A stretch of 64,000 bases of DNA, from contig NZ_FMXQ01000003.1 of NCBI RefSeq assembly GCF_900104485.1, forward strand, positions 124,001 to 188,000, written 5' to 3'. This DNA comes from Bauldia litoralis (GTDB lineage: Bacteria > Pseudomonadota > Alphaproteobacteria > Rhizobiales > Kaistiaceae). Position 1 is the first letter of the stretch. The number at the start of each line of letters is the position of its first letter. A model generated the notes under the pieces. That model was not told where the DNA came from and made no database searches. It saw only the letters and a list, made by a program, of their open reading frames with translations. The translations under genes and the position numbers were made by a program. Shown in pieces: positions 26,670 to 35,537 of the stretch.

Positions 26670-28553
26670 TCAATTCGTCGACGCCGGACCCGCTTCAATG
26701 CGTGACGTACCGGTGGGCGGCGACGGCACCACGACCCCGGCCTTGCTCAGACCGTCCGCGATGTCGAGTTGCGACTGCTGGGGTATGTTCCGGATGGTGA
26801 GTTCATCCCACAGGTTCGGGATGAAGCCGGGCGCCATTTCCTGAAAGCGCACCGCCATCGCCCGGGCCTTTTCGTCAAGACCGTTCTGGGCATAAACGAT
26901 GGCGGCGACGCCATGATAGATGGGTAGCCCCGTCAGATCGGTTTTATCGATCTCCGAGAGCGCCTTCTCATAATCGTGCTGCATGTAGGCAATGGTCGCG
27001 AGAGCGCCGCGATAGAAACTCGAATGGCCGGGATTCTTGGCGAGCGCGCGCTCCAGCAAATCGCGCCCTTCCTGCATGCGACCGGACAGTCCGGTCAGCA
27101 GTCCGAGTTGGCCAAGCAATTCCGTATCGTTCGGATTGAGGGCAATCGCCTTCTGGGAGACCTCGAAAGCCTCGGCTGGCTGCCGATTGTAGGAATAGGC
27201 CATGGCCAGGGCCTGCAGGGCCCGGACGTTGTCCGGGTCGAGACGCGTTGCCGTGTTCGCCGCTTCCAGCCCGCGTTTCACGGCATCCGGCGACGGGTTG
27301 AAGCCCGCCCGCACTTCATCGACATAGACCAACCCGAGCAGCCCCCAGGCCGTGGCGTAGGACGGAAACGCAGCGACCGCGCGCTCCAGACAGTCGCGCA
27401 CTTCCGCATGCTTGGCCGCGCTCGGGCCGGCGCGATAAACGTAGTATCGGAGCGTGCAGAGATAGGCTTCGAGGTCATCGGGCGGTGCGTCGCGTTCGCG
27501 CGCCGCCTCGGCGCGGAACACGATGCCGTAGGGTTGCGCGATGGCGGTAGCCACCTCCTCGGCGGTCTCGACCTGGATGCCGAAGAGATCGGACGCCGTC
27601 AGTGGATACGCGAAGCGCCGCGACCACAGCACCGCCCCGGAAGCGGAATTGAGCAACCGGCTGCTGACCCGAATGCGCTCGGAATCGGTTCTGACGCTCC
27701 CCTCGAGCACGTATGCGACGTCCCTGTCGCGCTTCAACGCGGTGACGTCGGCATCGACCTTCACCGAGCGCGACGTCTGGACGCCGTAGACGGTGATTTC
27801 CTTGAAGCGGGCGAGTTCAGAGACGACTTCATCGGTCAGGGCGGCGGAATAGAGCGCCGATACCGGTCCGTCGCCAAGGTCGCTGAACGGAAGAACGAGG
27901 AGTGTCGGCCCCTTTGGCAGCGAGTCCCCGGCGCCTCCGCCGATCGACATCATCCCCGTCGCATAGGCCGCGACCCCGGCGACGACAACCGCGACAATTG
28001 CCCCGGGCACGAGGTGGGACCGCCAGCGCCGGGTTCGGTCGGGCGCCGCCGCGACAGGCGCATCGGAGACGGCCGAACCATCCGCGTCTGCGTCGACCGC
28101 GCCCTCCGTCCGGTTGACCCCGAAAACCGGCACATAGCCGCCCTTCGGGATCTCGATGACGACGCAATCGTCCTTGCCTTCGAGCAGGTAGTAGTGCTCC
28201 AGCGCGCGCCGCAGCCGCCCGGCCTCAATGCGCACCACCGGGTCGTTCTGGGCGTCGAAGGTATCATCGCGGCCAAAGACCTCGACCGCAACGGTGAAGG
28301 CCTTGATCCGGTCCGAGCGACCTTCCAGCGTCTCTTCGACGACATATTTGAGAAAATTTCGGGCGCGCTCGGAGGCCGAAAAATCGGCGCTGGCGACGAT
28401 CCGGTCGACCGCCTGACGCACCACCTCCGGTGATACCGGACTATCGGCCTTGCCTACGTCGGAGGTGCTGGAATCCGCCAGGCTCACTGTCTCTTCGCTC
28501 CGACCGTTGCCGCCGTCGATCAGCAATATCCGACGGGAACCGTTGCCTACCAT
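26670..28553 (-). CDS. Membrane-bound TolB/TPR-type transcriptional regulator or cyclase-like protein
   Basis: About 627 residues from ATG 28553. An N-terminal domain (about 35-125) contains RARNFLKYVVEETLEGRSDR, VRIEAGRLRRALEHYYLLEG and IEIPKGGYVPVF, a DNA-binding-like module found at the start of rhizobial TPR regulators. One membrane span follows (about 180-200), then a TolB-like beta-rich part (LLVLPFSDLGD) and TPR repeats over the last 250 residues. I infer a one-component regulator that senses the periplasm. The start is uncertain: ATG 28610 and TTG 28620 are also in frame, and none has a strong ribosome site. Confidence 0.75.
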   Translation of the reverse strand: MVGNGSRRILLIDGGNGRSEETVSLADSSTSDVGKADSPVSPEVVRQAVDRIVASADFSASERARNFLKYVVEETLEGRSDRIKAFTVAVEVFGRDDTFDAQNDPVVRIEAGRLRRALEHYYLLEGKDDCVVIEIPKGGYVPVFGVNRTEGAVDADADGSAVSDAPVAAAPDRTRRWRSHLVPGAIVAVVVAGVAAYATGMMSIGGGAGDSLPKGPTLLVLPFSDLGDGPVSALYSAALTDEVVSELARFKEITVYGVQTSRSVKVDADVTALKRDRDVAYVLEGSVRTDSERIRVSSRLLNSASGAVLWSRRFAYPLTASDLFGIQVETAEEVATAIAQPYGIVFRAEAARERDAPPDDLEAYLCTLRYYVYRAGPSAAKHAEVRDCLERAVAAFPSYATAWGLLGLVYVDEVRAGFNPSPDAVKRGLEAANTATRLDPDNVRALQALAMAYSYNRQPAEAFEVSQKAIALNPNDTELLGQLGLLTGLSGRMQEGRDLLERALAKNPGHSSFYRGALATIAYMQHDYEKALSEIDKTDLTGLPIYHGVAAIVYAQNGLDEKARAMAVRFQEMAPGFIPNLWDELTIRNIPQQSQLDIADGLSKAGVVVPSPPTGTSRIEAGPASTN

Positions 28554-28741
28554 ATTTGGAGATCGATCGTCACCGCGTTCGATTATCGACCAACCGCGGA
28601 TCGGACACATGGCCCTTGCCAACCGCCGCTGGCCAATTGTGCCGCCCGAGCACCGTTTCCTACCGTAACGCTACGTCACGTTCGTGGCGGGAAAAGGATA
28701 ACTTCACGGAAGTCCGGCGTGGCGAAGAGGGAGATCGATCC

Positions 28742-29008
28742 ATGGAAAAGGGGCTGCAGGCTGCGGTCCGACGTTTTCCGCTCAAGGGCCTGTGCATCCA
28801 ACGGCTTGCCTCTGCCGACGATGCCTTCCTGTCGCTCTGCAGCGATCTGGCCGATGCCGAGGCTGCCATGACACGCTGGGCGCGCTCCGGCACGGACCAA
28901 TACGAATCACGGCAGGACGAATACGAAATCCTTGCCAACGAGCTGGCCATAGAGATCGGGCAACTGCTGGATTTGCATGCTTGCGAGGAAGACGTCGCAA
29001 CGAGTTAG
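28742..29008 (+). CDS. Small conserved protein, probable coiled-coil
   Basis: An 88-residue soluble helical protein. Blocks are VRRFPLKGLCIQRLASADDAF, LCSDLADAEAAMTRWA and EYEILANELAIEIGQLL. I have seen similar small proteins in rhizobia next to unrelated genes, without a function. GGGAG lies upstream of the ATG at 28742. The gene is divergent from the TPR regulator, about 190 bases away. Confidence 0.72.
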   Translation: MEKGLQAAVRRFPLKGLCIQRLASADDAFLSLCSDLADAEAAMTRWARSGTDQYESRQDEYEILANELAIEIGQLLDLHACEEDVATS

Positions 29009-29052
29009 CGAGCGTTGGCGAACCCGCCGCGCCGACGCAACCTGGCCGCGCC

Positions 29053-29622
29053 TCAGTCCTTGGCGAGATCCCGCGGCGTATTGGGGCCGCGCACCTTGAT
29101 GTCCGTGCCGAACACCAGGTCCCAGAAGCCGCTGGTAACGCCGAAGTTGCCCTCATCGTCGAAGTGATGATGCAACATGTGCCGGCGCTTCAGCCGATAG
29201 GCGTAGGCGCTGCGGCCGAGCCCGTCGTGATGAATGAGGTGGTGAACCGTGACGTACCACAGGTATCCGGCCATGAAGCCCGCCGTCAGGCCGCCCGCGA
29301 TCGCCGGCACCAGGACCAGGAGTGGCAGATAGACGAGCCCGACAAACAGCGCCAGGCTCAGCCAGATCGGCGTACCGATCAGGGCTGTCTGGTCGTTGTG
29401 GTGGCCGTCATGCATCTCCTTGATGTGGGGCAGGTGATGGAGGACGTAACGGTGGAGCGTGTACTCGACCAGCGTCCAGATACCAATCCCCAGCACCAGC
29501 GCCGTCATCGTCGTGGCGAATTGCTCGGGCGACGCGCGCCAAAACGCGACCGTTGCGACCCCCACGATCACGAGAGGGTAGACAACAAAATCGCCGTAGT
29601 AACCAACCTTGCCGAGACGCAT
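29053..29622 (-). CDS. Fatty acid hydroxylase/sterol desaturase superfamily protein
   Basis: A 189-residue membrane enzyme with four hydrophobic segments. The histidine clusters that hold the di-iron site are HRYVLHH, HDGHH, HHLIHH and RRHMLHHH. Family members insert oxygen or desaturate lipids, carotenoids or hopanoids. The start at 29622 has an AAGGA site and begins at the conserved fold; a longer reading to 29730 has no site. No lipid-synthesis neighbour points to a substrate. Confidence 0.83.
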   Translation of the reverse strand: MRLGKVGYYGDFVVYPLVIVGVATVAFWRASPEQFATTMTALVLGIGIWTLVEYTLHRYVLHHLPHIKEMHDGHHNDQTALIGTPIWLSLALFVGLVYLPLLVLVPAIAGGLTAGFMAGYLWYVTVHHLIHHDGLGRSAYAYRLKRRHMLHHHFDDEGNFGVTSGFWDLVFGTDIKVRGPNTPRDLAKD

Positions 29623-29867
29623 GGAGGTCCTTGTAACCCGATTTTCATTAGCCAGCCAAGCCGCACTTATAATACGAAACGCGCCAACACCAAAGGCTTC
29701 GCGTACCGTTGCGATCGGGTTTTCAACCATGCCGGCTAAGGGTGCGCGGTGCCCCGCCCCGCTTCCGCTGGACGCAGGCCGGCCGAGCCAGCGATCTTAG
29801 GCCGCACCCTGTCGAGCGTAAACGCGCCTCGCCGGCACCCGGACTCCCTGGCGCAGGCCAGATGCCG

Positions 29868-31094
29868 TCAGTGCGCCGACCAGGGGCCGATCTCGATCCG
29901 GTCGGCGAGGCTGCCGAGGAAACCGGCGCCGGTGACGCCGTCGATCAGCCGGTGGTCGACGGAAAGCGTGGCGTTGATGCCGCTGCTGACGGCGATGCCT
30001 CCGGCGCGCGGCACCACGGTCTCGTGTTCACGGCCAATGGCGATGATGCTTGATTCGCGGGGCTGGATGATCGCCTCGAAACGATCGGCGCCAGCCCGTC
30101 CGACATTGGAGAGCGACATCGAGGCCGGTTCGGCATCCGCCTGCGACAGGCGCCCCGCGCGGGCCCGCTGGACGGCAGCCTGGCGGGCGGCGGCGATCGA
30201 CGCCAGCGACTTGCCCGCGAGATCGCGCAGCACCGGGATCATGACGCCATCCTCGACGGCGACGACGAGGCCGATATCGACGGATTGCGACCGGATGAGC
30301 GCCGGCTGGGCGCCCTCGTCGGCATAGCGGACCAGCATGCGCGGCGACTGGGCGAGGCAATCGGCCAGCGCCTGTAGCAGGAAGTCGGTGAAGGTCAGCT
30401 TGACGCCGCCCGACTGCTCGAGATCCGGGCCGAGCATCGCCCGGGCCCGGGCGACCGCCGACGTATCGATCCAGCGATCAAGAACAAAGGACGGGATGGT
30501 CTGCCGACTGAGGCTGACGGCGGTGGCGATGCGGCTGCGCATCGGCGACAGCGGCTCGGCATTGGCGGGCAACGGCCGGGGCGCGGCCGCCGACGGTGCG
30601 GTCGAGGCCGGCGCCTGTGCTCCTGCATCGACAGCCGCCAGCACATCGCGCATGCGGATGCGGCCGTGCGGGCCCGAACCCGTGAGGGTCCCGAGATCGA
30701 CGTCATGCATGCCGGCGAGGCGCTTCGCCATCGGCGACGCGAGCAGGCGCGTGGGCCGCGCGGAACGAGTCGCCGCGGGTGCGGCGGCTGGTTTCTGCGA
30801 TGCTGGCGCCGCCCTTGCTGGGACCGGCGCAGGCTTGGCCGGGGCCGCGGATGCCGGCTCGCCAGCCGTCCGGAACCGCGCGAGGACCGCGCCCACTGCC
30901 AGTTCGGCGCCGGCTTCGGCCATCAGTTCGGTGACCGTGCCGTCGACCGGCGATTCGACTTCCATCGTCGCCTTGTCGGTTTCGAGTTCGACCAGCGTTT
31001 CGCCGGTCTTGACCGTATCGCCGACGCTCTTCAGCCAGCGGCCGACGGTGGCGGTTTCCATCGTGGCGCTGAGCTTGGGGAGGAGAAAATCCAT
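29868..31094 (-). CDS. 2-oxoacid dehydrogenase E2, dihydrolipoamide acyltransferase
   Basis: The 408-residue core enzyme of a pyruvate- or acetoin-type dehydrogenase complex. A single lipoyl domain carries the lipoate lysine at K41 (ELETDKATME). A Pro/Ala linker (about 80-115), a peripheral-subunit-binding domain (about 118-155, with LASPMAKRLAG) and the acyltransferase domain follow; His381 in VDHRLIDG is catalytic. It ends the operon dehydratase-E1alpha-E1beta-E2. No E3 gene is in the window, so the shared lipoamide dehydrogenase must come from elsewhere. The acyl group it carries is unknown; the linked sugar-acid dehydratase suggests a 3-deoxy-2-keto acid. Confidence 0.9.
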   Translation of the reverse strand: MDFLLPKLSATMETATVGRWLKSVGDTVKTGETLVELETDKATMEVESPVDGTVTELMAEAGAELAVGAVLARFRTAGEPASAAPAKPAPVPARAAPASQKPAAAPAATRSARPTRLLASPMAKRLAGMHDVDLGTLTGSGPHGRIRMRDVLAAVDAGAQAPASTAPSAAAPRPLPANAEPLSPMRSRIATAVSLSRQTIPSFVLDRWIDTSAVARARAMLGPDLEQSGGVKLTFTDFLLQALADCLAQSPRMLVRYADEGAQPALIRSQSVDIGLVVAVEDGVMIPVLRDLAGKSLASIAAARQAAVQRARAGRLSQADAEPASMSLSNVGRAGADRFEAIIQPRESSIIAIGREHETVVPRAGGIAVSSGINATLSVDHRLIDGVTGAGFLGSLADRIEIGPWSAH

Positions 31095-31104
31095 GCGATC
31101 TCTC

Positions 31105-32088
31105 CTATTCGAGCAGCGACTTGGCCGTGGCGGCGATCGTCTCCGGCGACGGCAGCATCGCGTCCTCGAGCCCGGGGCTATAGGGCAGCGGATGGTCCGG
31201 CAGGGTGATCCGGGCTGGTGGACTGTCGAGGTAATCGAAGGCTTGCGTCAGGACGTCGGCAACAACGTCCGAGCTCCATCCGCCGGTCGGCGCCTGCTCT
31301 TCGACCACGATCAGGTTGTTGGTCCGCTTCACGCTTTCGGCGACCACCGTGACGTCGAGCGGGCGCAGCACCTGGATATCGATCACCTCGGCGGAAACGC
31401 CGTCTGCCGCGAGCAGGTCGGCGGCGGCCAGCGACCGGCCGACCATGGCGAGGCTGCCGACGATGGTGACGTCGGACCCCTCGCGCAGGATCTTCGGGCC
31501 GGTGGGCATCGCCACCTCCTCCGTGCCGACCGGGACCGGGCCCTTCATCGACAACAGCGCCTTGTGCTCGAGCACAAGCACCGGATTGTCGTCGCGGATC
31601 GCGGCCTTCAGCATCAGGTAGGCCTGTTCCGGATTGGACGGGCAGATGATCTTGAGTCCCGGCACCGAAAGCATCCAGGATTCGGCGGTCTGGGAATGCT
31701 GGGCGCCGAAGCGGAGGCCGGCGCCGCCGATCGCCCGGATGACGATCGGGGTCTTGACCTTGCCCCCGGACATGAAGCGATGCTTGGCAATGCCATTGAC
31801 GATCTGGTCGAAGGCGACGCCGAGGAAATCCGCGAACATGATCTCGGCAATCGGCCGGTAGCCCGTCAGCGACAGGCCGAGGCAAGCGCCGACAAAGCCG
31901 GTCTCGGCGATTGGCGTGTCGCGCACCCGGGCGGAGCCGAATTCCGCCATGAGCCCCTGGCAGGTCTTGAACGGACCCTCCGACTCGCCAATGTCCTCGC
32001 CCATGATCAGCGTCGTCGGGTCGCGGCGCATTTCTTCCTGGAGGGCGAAAACGATCGCCTCGCGATACGTGATGTCCTGCGTCGGCAT
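31105..32088 (-). CDS. 2-oxoacid dehydrogenase E1 beta subunit
   Basis: A 327-residue transketolase-like subunit that completes the thiamine diphosphate site with E1 alpha. Blocks are ALQEEMRRDPTTLIMGEDIG, PIAETGFVGACLGLSLTGYRPI and GAQHSQTAESWMLSVPGLK. The ATG at 32088 opens at the family's usual start; a longer reading runs back into E1 alpha. The closest type is the acetoin/pyruvate E1 beta. Gaps of 55 and 10 bases to its neighbours support one transcript. Confidence 0.92.
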   Translation of the reverse strand: MPTQDITYREAIVFALQEEMRRDPTTLIMGEDIGESEGPFKTCQGLMAEFGSARVRDTPIAETGFVGACLGLSLTGYRPIAEIMFADFLGVAFDQIVNGIAKHRFMSGGKVKTPIVIRAIGGAGLRFGAQHSQTAESWMLSVPGLKIICPSNPEQAYLMLKAAIRDDNPVLVLEHKALLSMKGPVPVGTEEVAMPTGPKILREGSDVTIVGSLAMVGRSLAAADLLAADGVSAEVIDIQVLRPLDVTVVAESVKRTNNLIVVEEQAPTGGWSSDVVADVLTQAFDYLDSPPARITLPDHPLPYSPGLEDAMLPSPETIAATAKSLLE

Positions 32089-32143
32089 TACGGCAGTCTC
32101 CGTCCCCGGTCCGGCCGCTCTTTGGCGCCGGTCCTTGTTTTTC

Positions 32144-33151
32144 TCAGGCGAAAGTCTTGGCCATGAAGTCCTGGTCGGCCGACGGCCATTCCGACGCCGC
32201 GGCCCTGTCGGCAGCGGCCTTGGCCTCGGATTGCAGTTCCGCGACGATGGCGTCGGCGGCCTTGGCATCGAGCAGTCCCCTGGCGATCAGGTCCTTGCGG
32301 TAAAGGGTGATCGGATCGCGCTTCAGCCATTCCTCGACTTCGGCCGGGTCGCGATACTTGGCCGGATCGGTGCGCGAGTGGCCGCGATGACGGTAGGTCT
32401 TGGCCTCGATGAAGGTCGGCCCGCCGCCGCCGCGGGCGCGCATCGCGGCGATCGAGGCAGCGGCATAGACCTCCTCGACGTCGTTGCCATCGACCTGCAC
32501 GGCTTCCATCGCATAGCCGCGGGCGCGGATGACCAAATCCTCGTAAGGGGTGGTGTGATTGATCCGGGTGAACTCGCCGTAGAGGTTGTTCTCGCAGACG
32601 AAGAGTACCGGCAACTTCCAGACCTGGGCGATATTCATCGATTCGTGGAAGGCGCCGATATTGGCGGCGCCATCGCCGAAGAAGCTGACCGAGACCTGCT
32701 CCTTGTTGGCAAGCTGGGCGGAAAGCCCGGCGCCGACCGCGACCGGCAAACCGCCGCCGACGATGCCAAAGGCACCGATCAGCCCCTTGTCGATATCGGT
32801 CAGGTGCATCGATCCGCCGATGCCGCCGCAGACCCCGTCGACCCGGCCGAACAGTTCGGCGAAGGCGGCTTCCATGTCCATGCCGCGCGCCAGGCAATGG
32901 CCATGGCCGCGATAAGTGTAGCTGACATAATCGTCCGGGCGCAGCGCCTGGGCGACGCCGGAGGATACCGCCTCATGGCCGTTGCAGAGATGCGTCGTGC
33001 CATGGACGAGGCCTTCAAGATAGCTGCGCTGGACCTGCTCCTCGAACTCGCGAATGCCGACCATCGAGCGGAAAAGCTCGACCCGGTCGTCGTCGGTCAA
33101 CGGATCGGGGACCTGATTGCTCGGCTTCGCGGATTTCTTCCTGGCGGCCAT
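32144..33151 (-). CDS. 2-oxoacid dehydrogenase E1 alpha subunit
   Basis: A 335-residue subunit with the thiamine diphosphate/Mg motif running from GDGAAN (159-164) to ENN (187-189). HGTTHLCNGHEAVSSG and YRGHGHCLARG are typical of pyruvate/acetoin-type E1 alpha. It catalyses decarboxylation of a 2-oxoacid and transfer to lipoate on E2. It starts 48 bases after the dehydratase gene, so the complex is probably made together with that enzyme. Confidence 0.92.
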   Translation of the reverse strand: MAARKKSAKPSNQVPDPLTDDDRVELFRSMVGIREFEEQVQRSYLEGLVHGTTHLCNGHEAVSSGVAQALRPDDYVSYTYRGHGHCLARGMDMEAAFAELFGRVDGVCGGIGGSMHLTDIDKGLIGAFGIVGGGLPVAVGAGLSAQLANKEQVSVSFFGDGAANIGAFHESMNIAQVWKLPVLFVCENNLYGEFTRINHTTPYEDLVIRARGYAMEAVQVDGNDVEEVYAAASIAAMRARGGGGPTFIEAKTYRHRGHSRTDPAKYRDPAEVEEWLKRDPITLYRKDLIARGLLDAKAADAIVAELQSEAKAAADRAAASEWPSADQDFMAKTFA

Positions 33152-33199
33152 GTCGCGCGCTCCACCCTGATTCTATTTTCTTGACGCCGGAGCGGTTGC

Positions 33200-34318
33200 T
33201 CAGACGCGGTGTTTTTCGATCGTCGCCTTGTCCATCTCGATGCCGAAGCCCGGACCCTGCGGCACGGCGTAATAGCCATTGTCGAAGGATGACCGGTTGG
33301 CGACCAGCGCATAAAACATCGGATCGCGGTCTTTGTGAAACGTTTCTAGGTAGGTGCCGTTTGGCACAGAGGCGAGAAGCTGCGCCGAGACCTGCGGTTC
33401 CTCGTGGTGGCCCATCTCGACCGTGAAGCACTGGGCAAGCGCCGCGACACGGCGCCATTCGGTCGGCCCACCGCCCCAGCTCGCATCGAAGTTGCAGACG
33501 TCGATGGCGCCGCTCATCATCAGGTCGCGGCAGCCGGCGCGGCTGATCTCGCTCTGCCCTGCGCAGACGGGGATGCCGCCCTGGGCCCGGGTGGCGGCCA
33601 TGTCGAGCCGGTCGTTCTGCCAGTGCACCGGTTCCTCGAACCAGCGGATATTCAGGTCCTGCGCGTGGCGGGTGAACTCGACCGCCTGGGCGCGGCTCCA
33701 ACCCTGGTTGGCATCGACGAGAAGGACGAAATCGTCACCGGCGGCGGATCGCGCGGCGCGAACCCGCTCGGCGTCGTCCTTCGGCGTCAGGCCACCGACC
33801 TTGAACTTGCAGCCGATGTAGCCGTCCTTGCGAATCTGCTCCATCTCGCGGCCGAAATCGGCCAGCGTCTTGCCCTCTTCGTAGTAGCCGGCGATGCAGA
33901 TGACCGGCAGCTTATCGCCGTGGCCGCCCCAGACCTTGTAGAGCGGCACGTCGAGCGCCTTGCCGACCGCATCCCAGAGCGCGCTGTCGACCGCCGCCTG
34001 GGCGCACATCGCCAGCTTGCGATCGCGCAGGATGTTGGTCGACGGCTTGCGCATCTTTTCCCAGCAGCCCTCGATGTTGAAGGCGTCCATGCCGACCAGC
34101 AGCGGCTGGATCTCGTCGAGGATGATCTTGACAACCTCGGCCTGGGTCTCGAATTCGTCCCCGTTGTAGATTTCGCCGACGATCCCCTCAGACGTGTAGA
34201 CCCGGGTAATGATCGTGCAGCGATGGGTCATGAAGTAGTTGCTGCCGCGAAAGGTGCGCGGCAGGGGCATGGACAGGGGGACGCATTCGATGCGCTCGAT
34301 CTTCAACTGCGGTGCCAC
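33200..34318 (-). CDS. Mandelate racemase/muconate lactonizing enzyme-family dehydratase (1)
   Basis: A 372-residue enolase-superfamily enzyme if started at GTG 34318 (GAGG site nine bases before). Catalytic residues fit the mandelate-racemase subgroup: KFK at 171-173, D202 and N204, E228, E257 and H304/H305 (GHHEEP). Members dehydrate sugar acids to 2-keto-3-deoxy acids. The frame extends to a TTG at 34387, but that would bury the LacI-type operator at 34345-34358 inside the gene, so the shorter start is preferred. It heads the operon with the E1/E2 genes. The exact acid sugar cannot be deduced. Confidence 0.88.
   Translation of the reverse strand: MAPQLKIERIECVPLSMPLPRTFRGSNYFMTHRCTIITRVYTSEGIVGEIYNGDEFETQAEVVKIILDEIQPLLVGMDAFNIEGCWEKMRKPSTNILRDRKLAMCAQAAVDSALWDAVGKALDVPLYKVWGGHGDKLPVICIAGYYEEGKTLADFGREMEQIRKDGYIGCKFKVGGLTPKDDAERVRAARSAAGDDFVLLVDANQGWSRAQAVEFTRHAQDLNIRWFEEPVHWQNDRLDMAATRAQGGIPVCAGQSEISRAGCRDLMMSGAIDVCNFDASWGGGPTEWRRVAALAQCFTVEMGHHEEPQVSAQLLASVPNGTYLETFHKDRDPMFYALVANRSSFDNGYYAVPQGPGFGIEMDKATIEKHRV
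33337..33346. promoter_or_regulatory. Possible auxiliary LacI operator inside the dehydratase gene
   Basis: The palindrome GAAACGTTTC is identical to the core of the promoter operator, about 1 kb away, and lies in the coding sequence for E-T-F-H-K. LacI-type repressors often use a second site for looping. It may also be chance. Confidence 0.25.
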
Positions 34319-34344
34319 TTGAGATGCCTCGGATGGACTGTTTT

Positions 34345-34358
34345 CGAAACGTTTCCAA
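34345..34358 (-). promoter_or_regulatory. LacI-type operator A
   Basis: TTGGAAACGTTTCG (minus strand) contains the perfect palindrome GAAACGTTTC at 34346-34355, the classic LacI/GalR-family half-site pair. It lies 27 bases before the chosen start of the dehydratase-E1-E2 operon and about 140 bases before the divergent LacI gene. Confidence 0.75.
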
Positions 34359-34497
34359 ACATAGTCCGGGGCTCGCCTGACGGTCAAGTGGACTCGGCCG
34401 TGCCGGTGTACGGCTCACCCCACTCGCACCGTCGGACAAAAGCAATTATAGTGTTTCCCCATGAAGACGCTCGCGTTTGCGGCGGGCGACAGGGCGG

Positions 34498-35532
34498 ATG
34501 GGCGCGATGAAGAAAGCCACCCGAAGATCGACCACCATTCGCGACGTCGCGAGCGCCGCTGGCGTCTCTGTCGGAACCGTTTCACGTAGCCTCAACGCGC
34601 CGGATTCGGTGCGGCCGGCGACCCTCGTCAAGGTGCGGACGGCAATCGAGGCCCTGGGCTTCCAGCCGGACAGCCGGGCCCAGATCATGCGCCGGCGCCA
34701 CACCATGACCATCGGTTTTGTCGTCGACGACATCGGCAACCCGCTGCATGCGACGACCTTCAAGGCAGTCAGCGCCGTCATGCGCGAGCGCGGTTTCTCG
34801 CCCTACCTGGTCAACACCGAAGGCGGTGCGGAGAACGAAGCCGCCGCCATCGACATGCTGCAGCATGGCCGTGCCGACGGCGTGATCATGACCATCAACA
34901 GCGAGAAAGACGCCGGGACGCTGAAGCGCCTCGAGCAATTGCGGATTCCCTCGGTCCTGCTCGACCGCGACATTCCGCTCGATATCGACGCCGTGCTGAC
35001 GGACCACGCCGTCGGCATGCAGCAGGCGACGAGCTACCTGATCGGGCTTGGCCATCGGCGCATCGCGCTGATCACGGGCGGCAGCGACATTCGACCCGGC
35101 CGCGAGCGCATCCGCGGTTTCGTCGAGGCCTTTCGCCAGCGCGACCTCGAGGTTCCGACCGACCTGATCCGCGCCCAGAGCCTTTCGGCCGACTACGGCT
35201 TCCGCGAAGCCTCGAACCTTCTGCAGCGGGAGAAACCGACCGCGATCATTGCTGCGGGAAACCGCATCCTTGTCGGGGTGCTGCGCGTCATCCAGCAGAA
35301 CAAGCTGTCGATTCCCGGCGACCTGTCGCTGATCGCCTGCGACCAGACCGACCTCGCCCTGCTCTACCCGGGGCCGATCACGCTGATCGACCGCAACATC
35401 GAGGAAATCGGCCGGACCGCGGCGCATCTCCTGCTCGAACGTCTTGGCAGTGCCGACGACAAGCCGGCGCAGCGGATCTCCCTGCCGACCCGCCTGATCC
35501 TCGGCGGCTCATGCGCGCCGGTTCCGGCGTGA
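34498..35532 (+). CDS. LacI-family transcriptional repressor
   Basis: A 344-residue regulator from ATG 34498 (ATG 34507 also possible). The LacI headpiece TTIRDVASAAGVSVGTVSRS lies near residues 12-31, followed by the hinge region (MRRRHTMTIGFVVDD) and a periplasmic-binding-protein-like effector domain to the end, with TAIIAAGNRILVGVLRVIQQ and LIACDQTDLALLYPGPIT. It faces the dehydratase operon across operator A, and three similar sites lie further along, so I infer it controls at least four transcription units here. The effector is probably the sugar acid or an intermediate. Confidence 0.92.
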   Translation: MGAMKKATRRSTTIRDVASAAGVSVGTVSRSLNAPDSVRPATLVKVRTAIEALGFQPDSRAQIMRRRHTMTIGFVVDDIGNPLHATTFKAVSAVMRERGFSPYLVNTEGGAENEAAAIDMLQHGRADGVIMTINSEKDAGTLKRLEQLRIPSVLLDRDIPLDIDAVLTDHAVGMQQATSYLIGLGHRRIALITGGSDIRPGRERIRGFVEAFRQRDLEVPTDLIRAQSLSADYGFREASNLLQREKPTAIIAAGNRILVGVLRVIQQNKLSIPGDLSLIACDQTDLALLYPGPITLIDRNIEEIGRTAAHLLLERLGSADDKPAQRISLPTRLILGGSCAPVPA

Positions 35533-35537
35533 GGCCT

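Noticed and set aside
34461-34497. ATG at 34461 as the LacI start
   Set aside because: It is out of frame with the headpiece; ATG 34498 is in frame.
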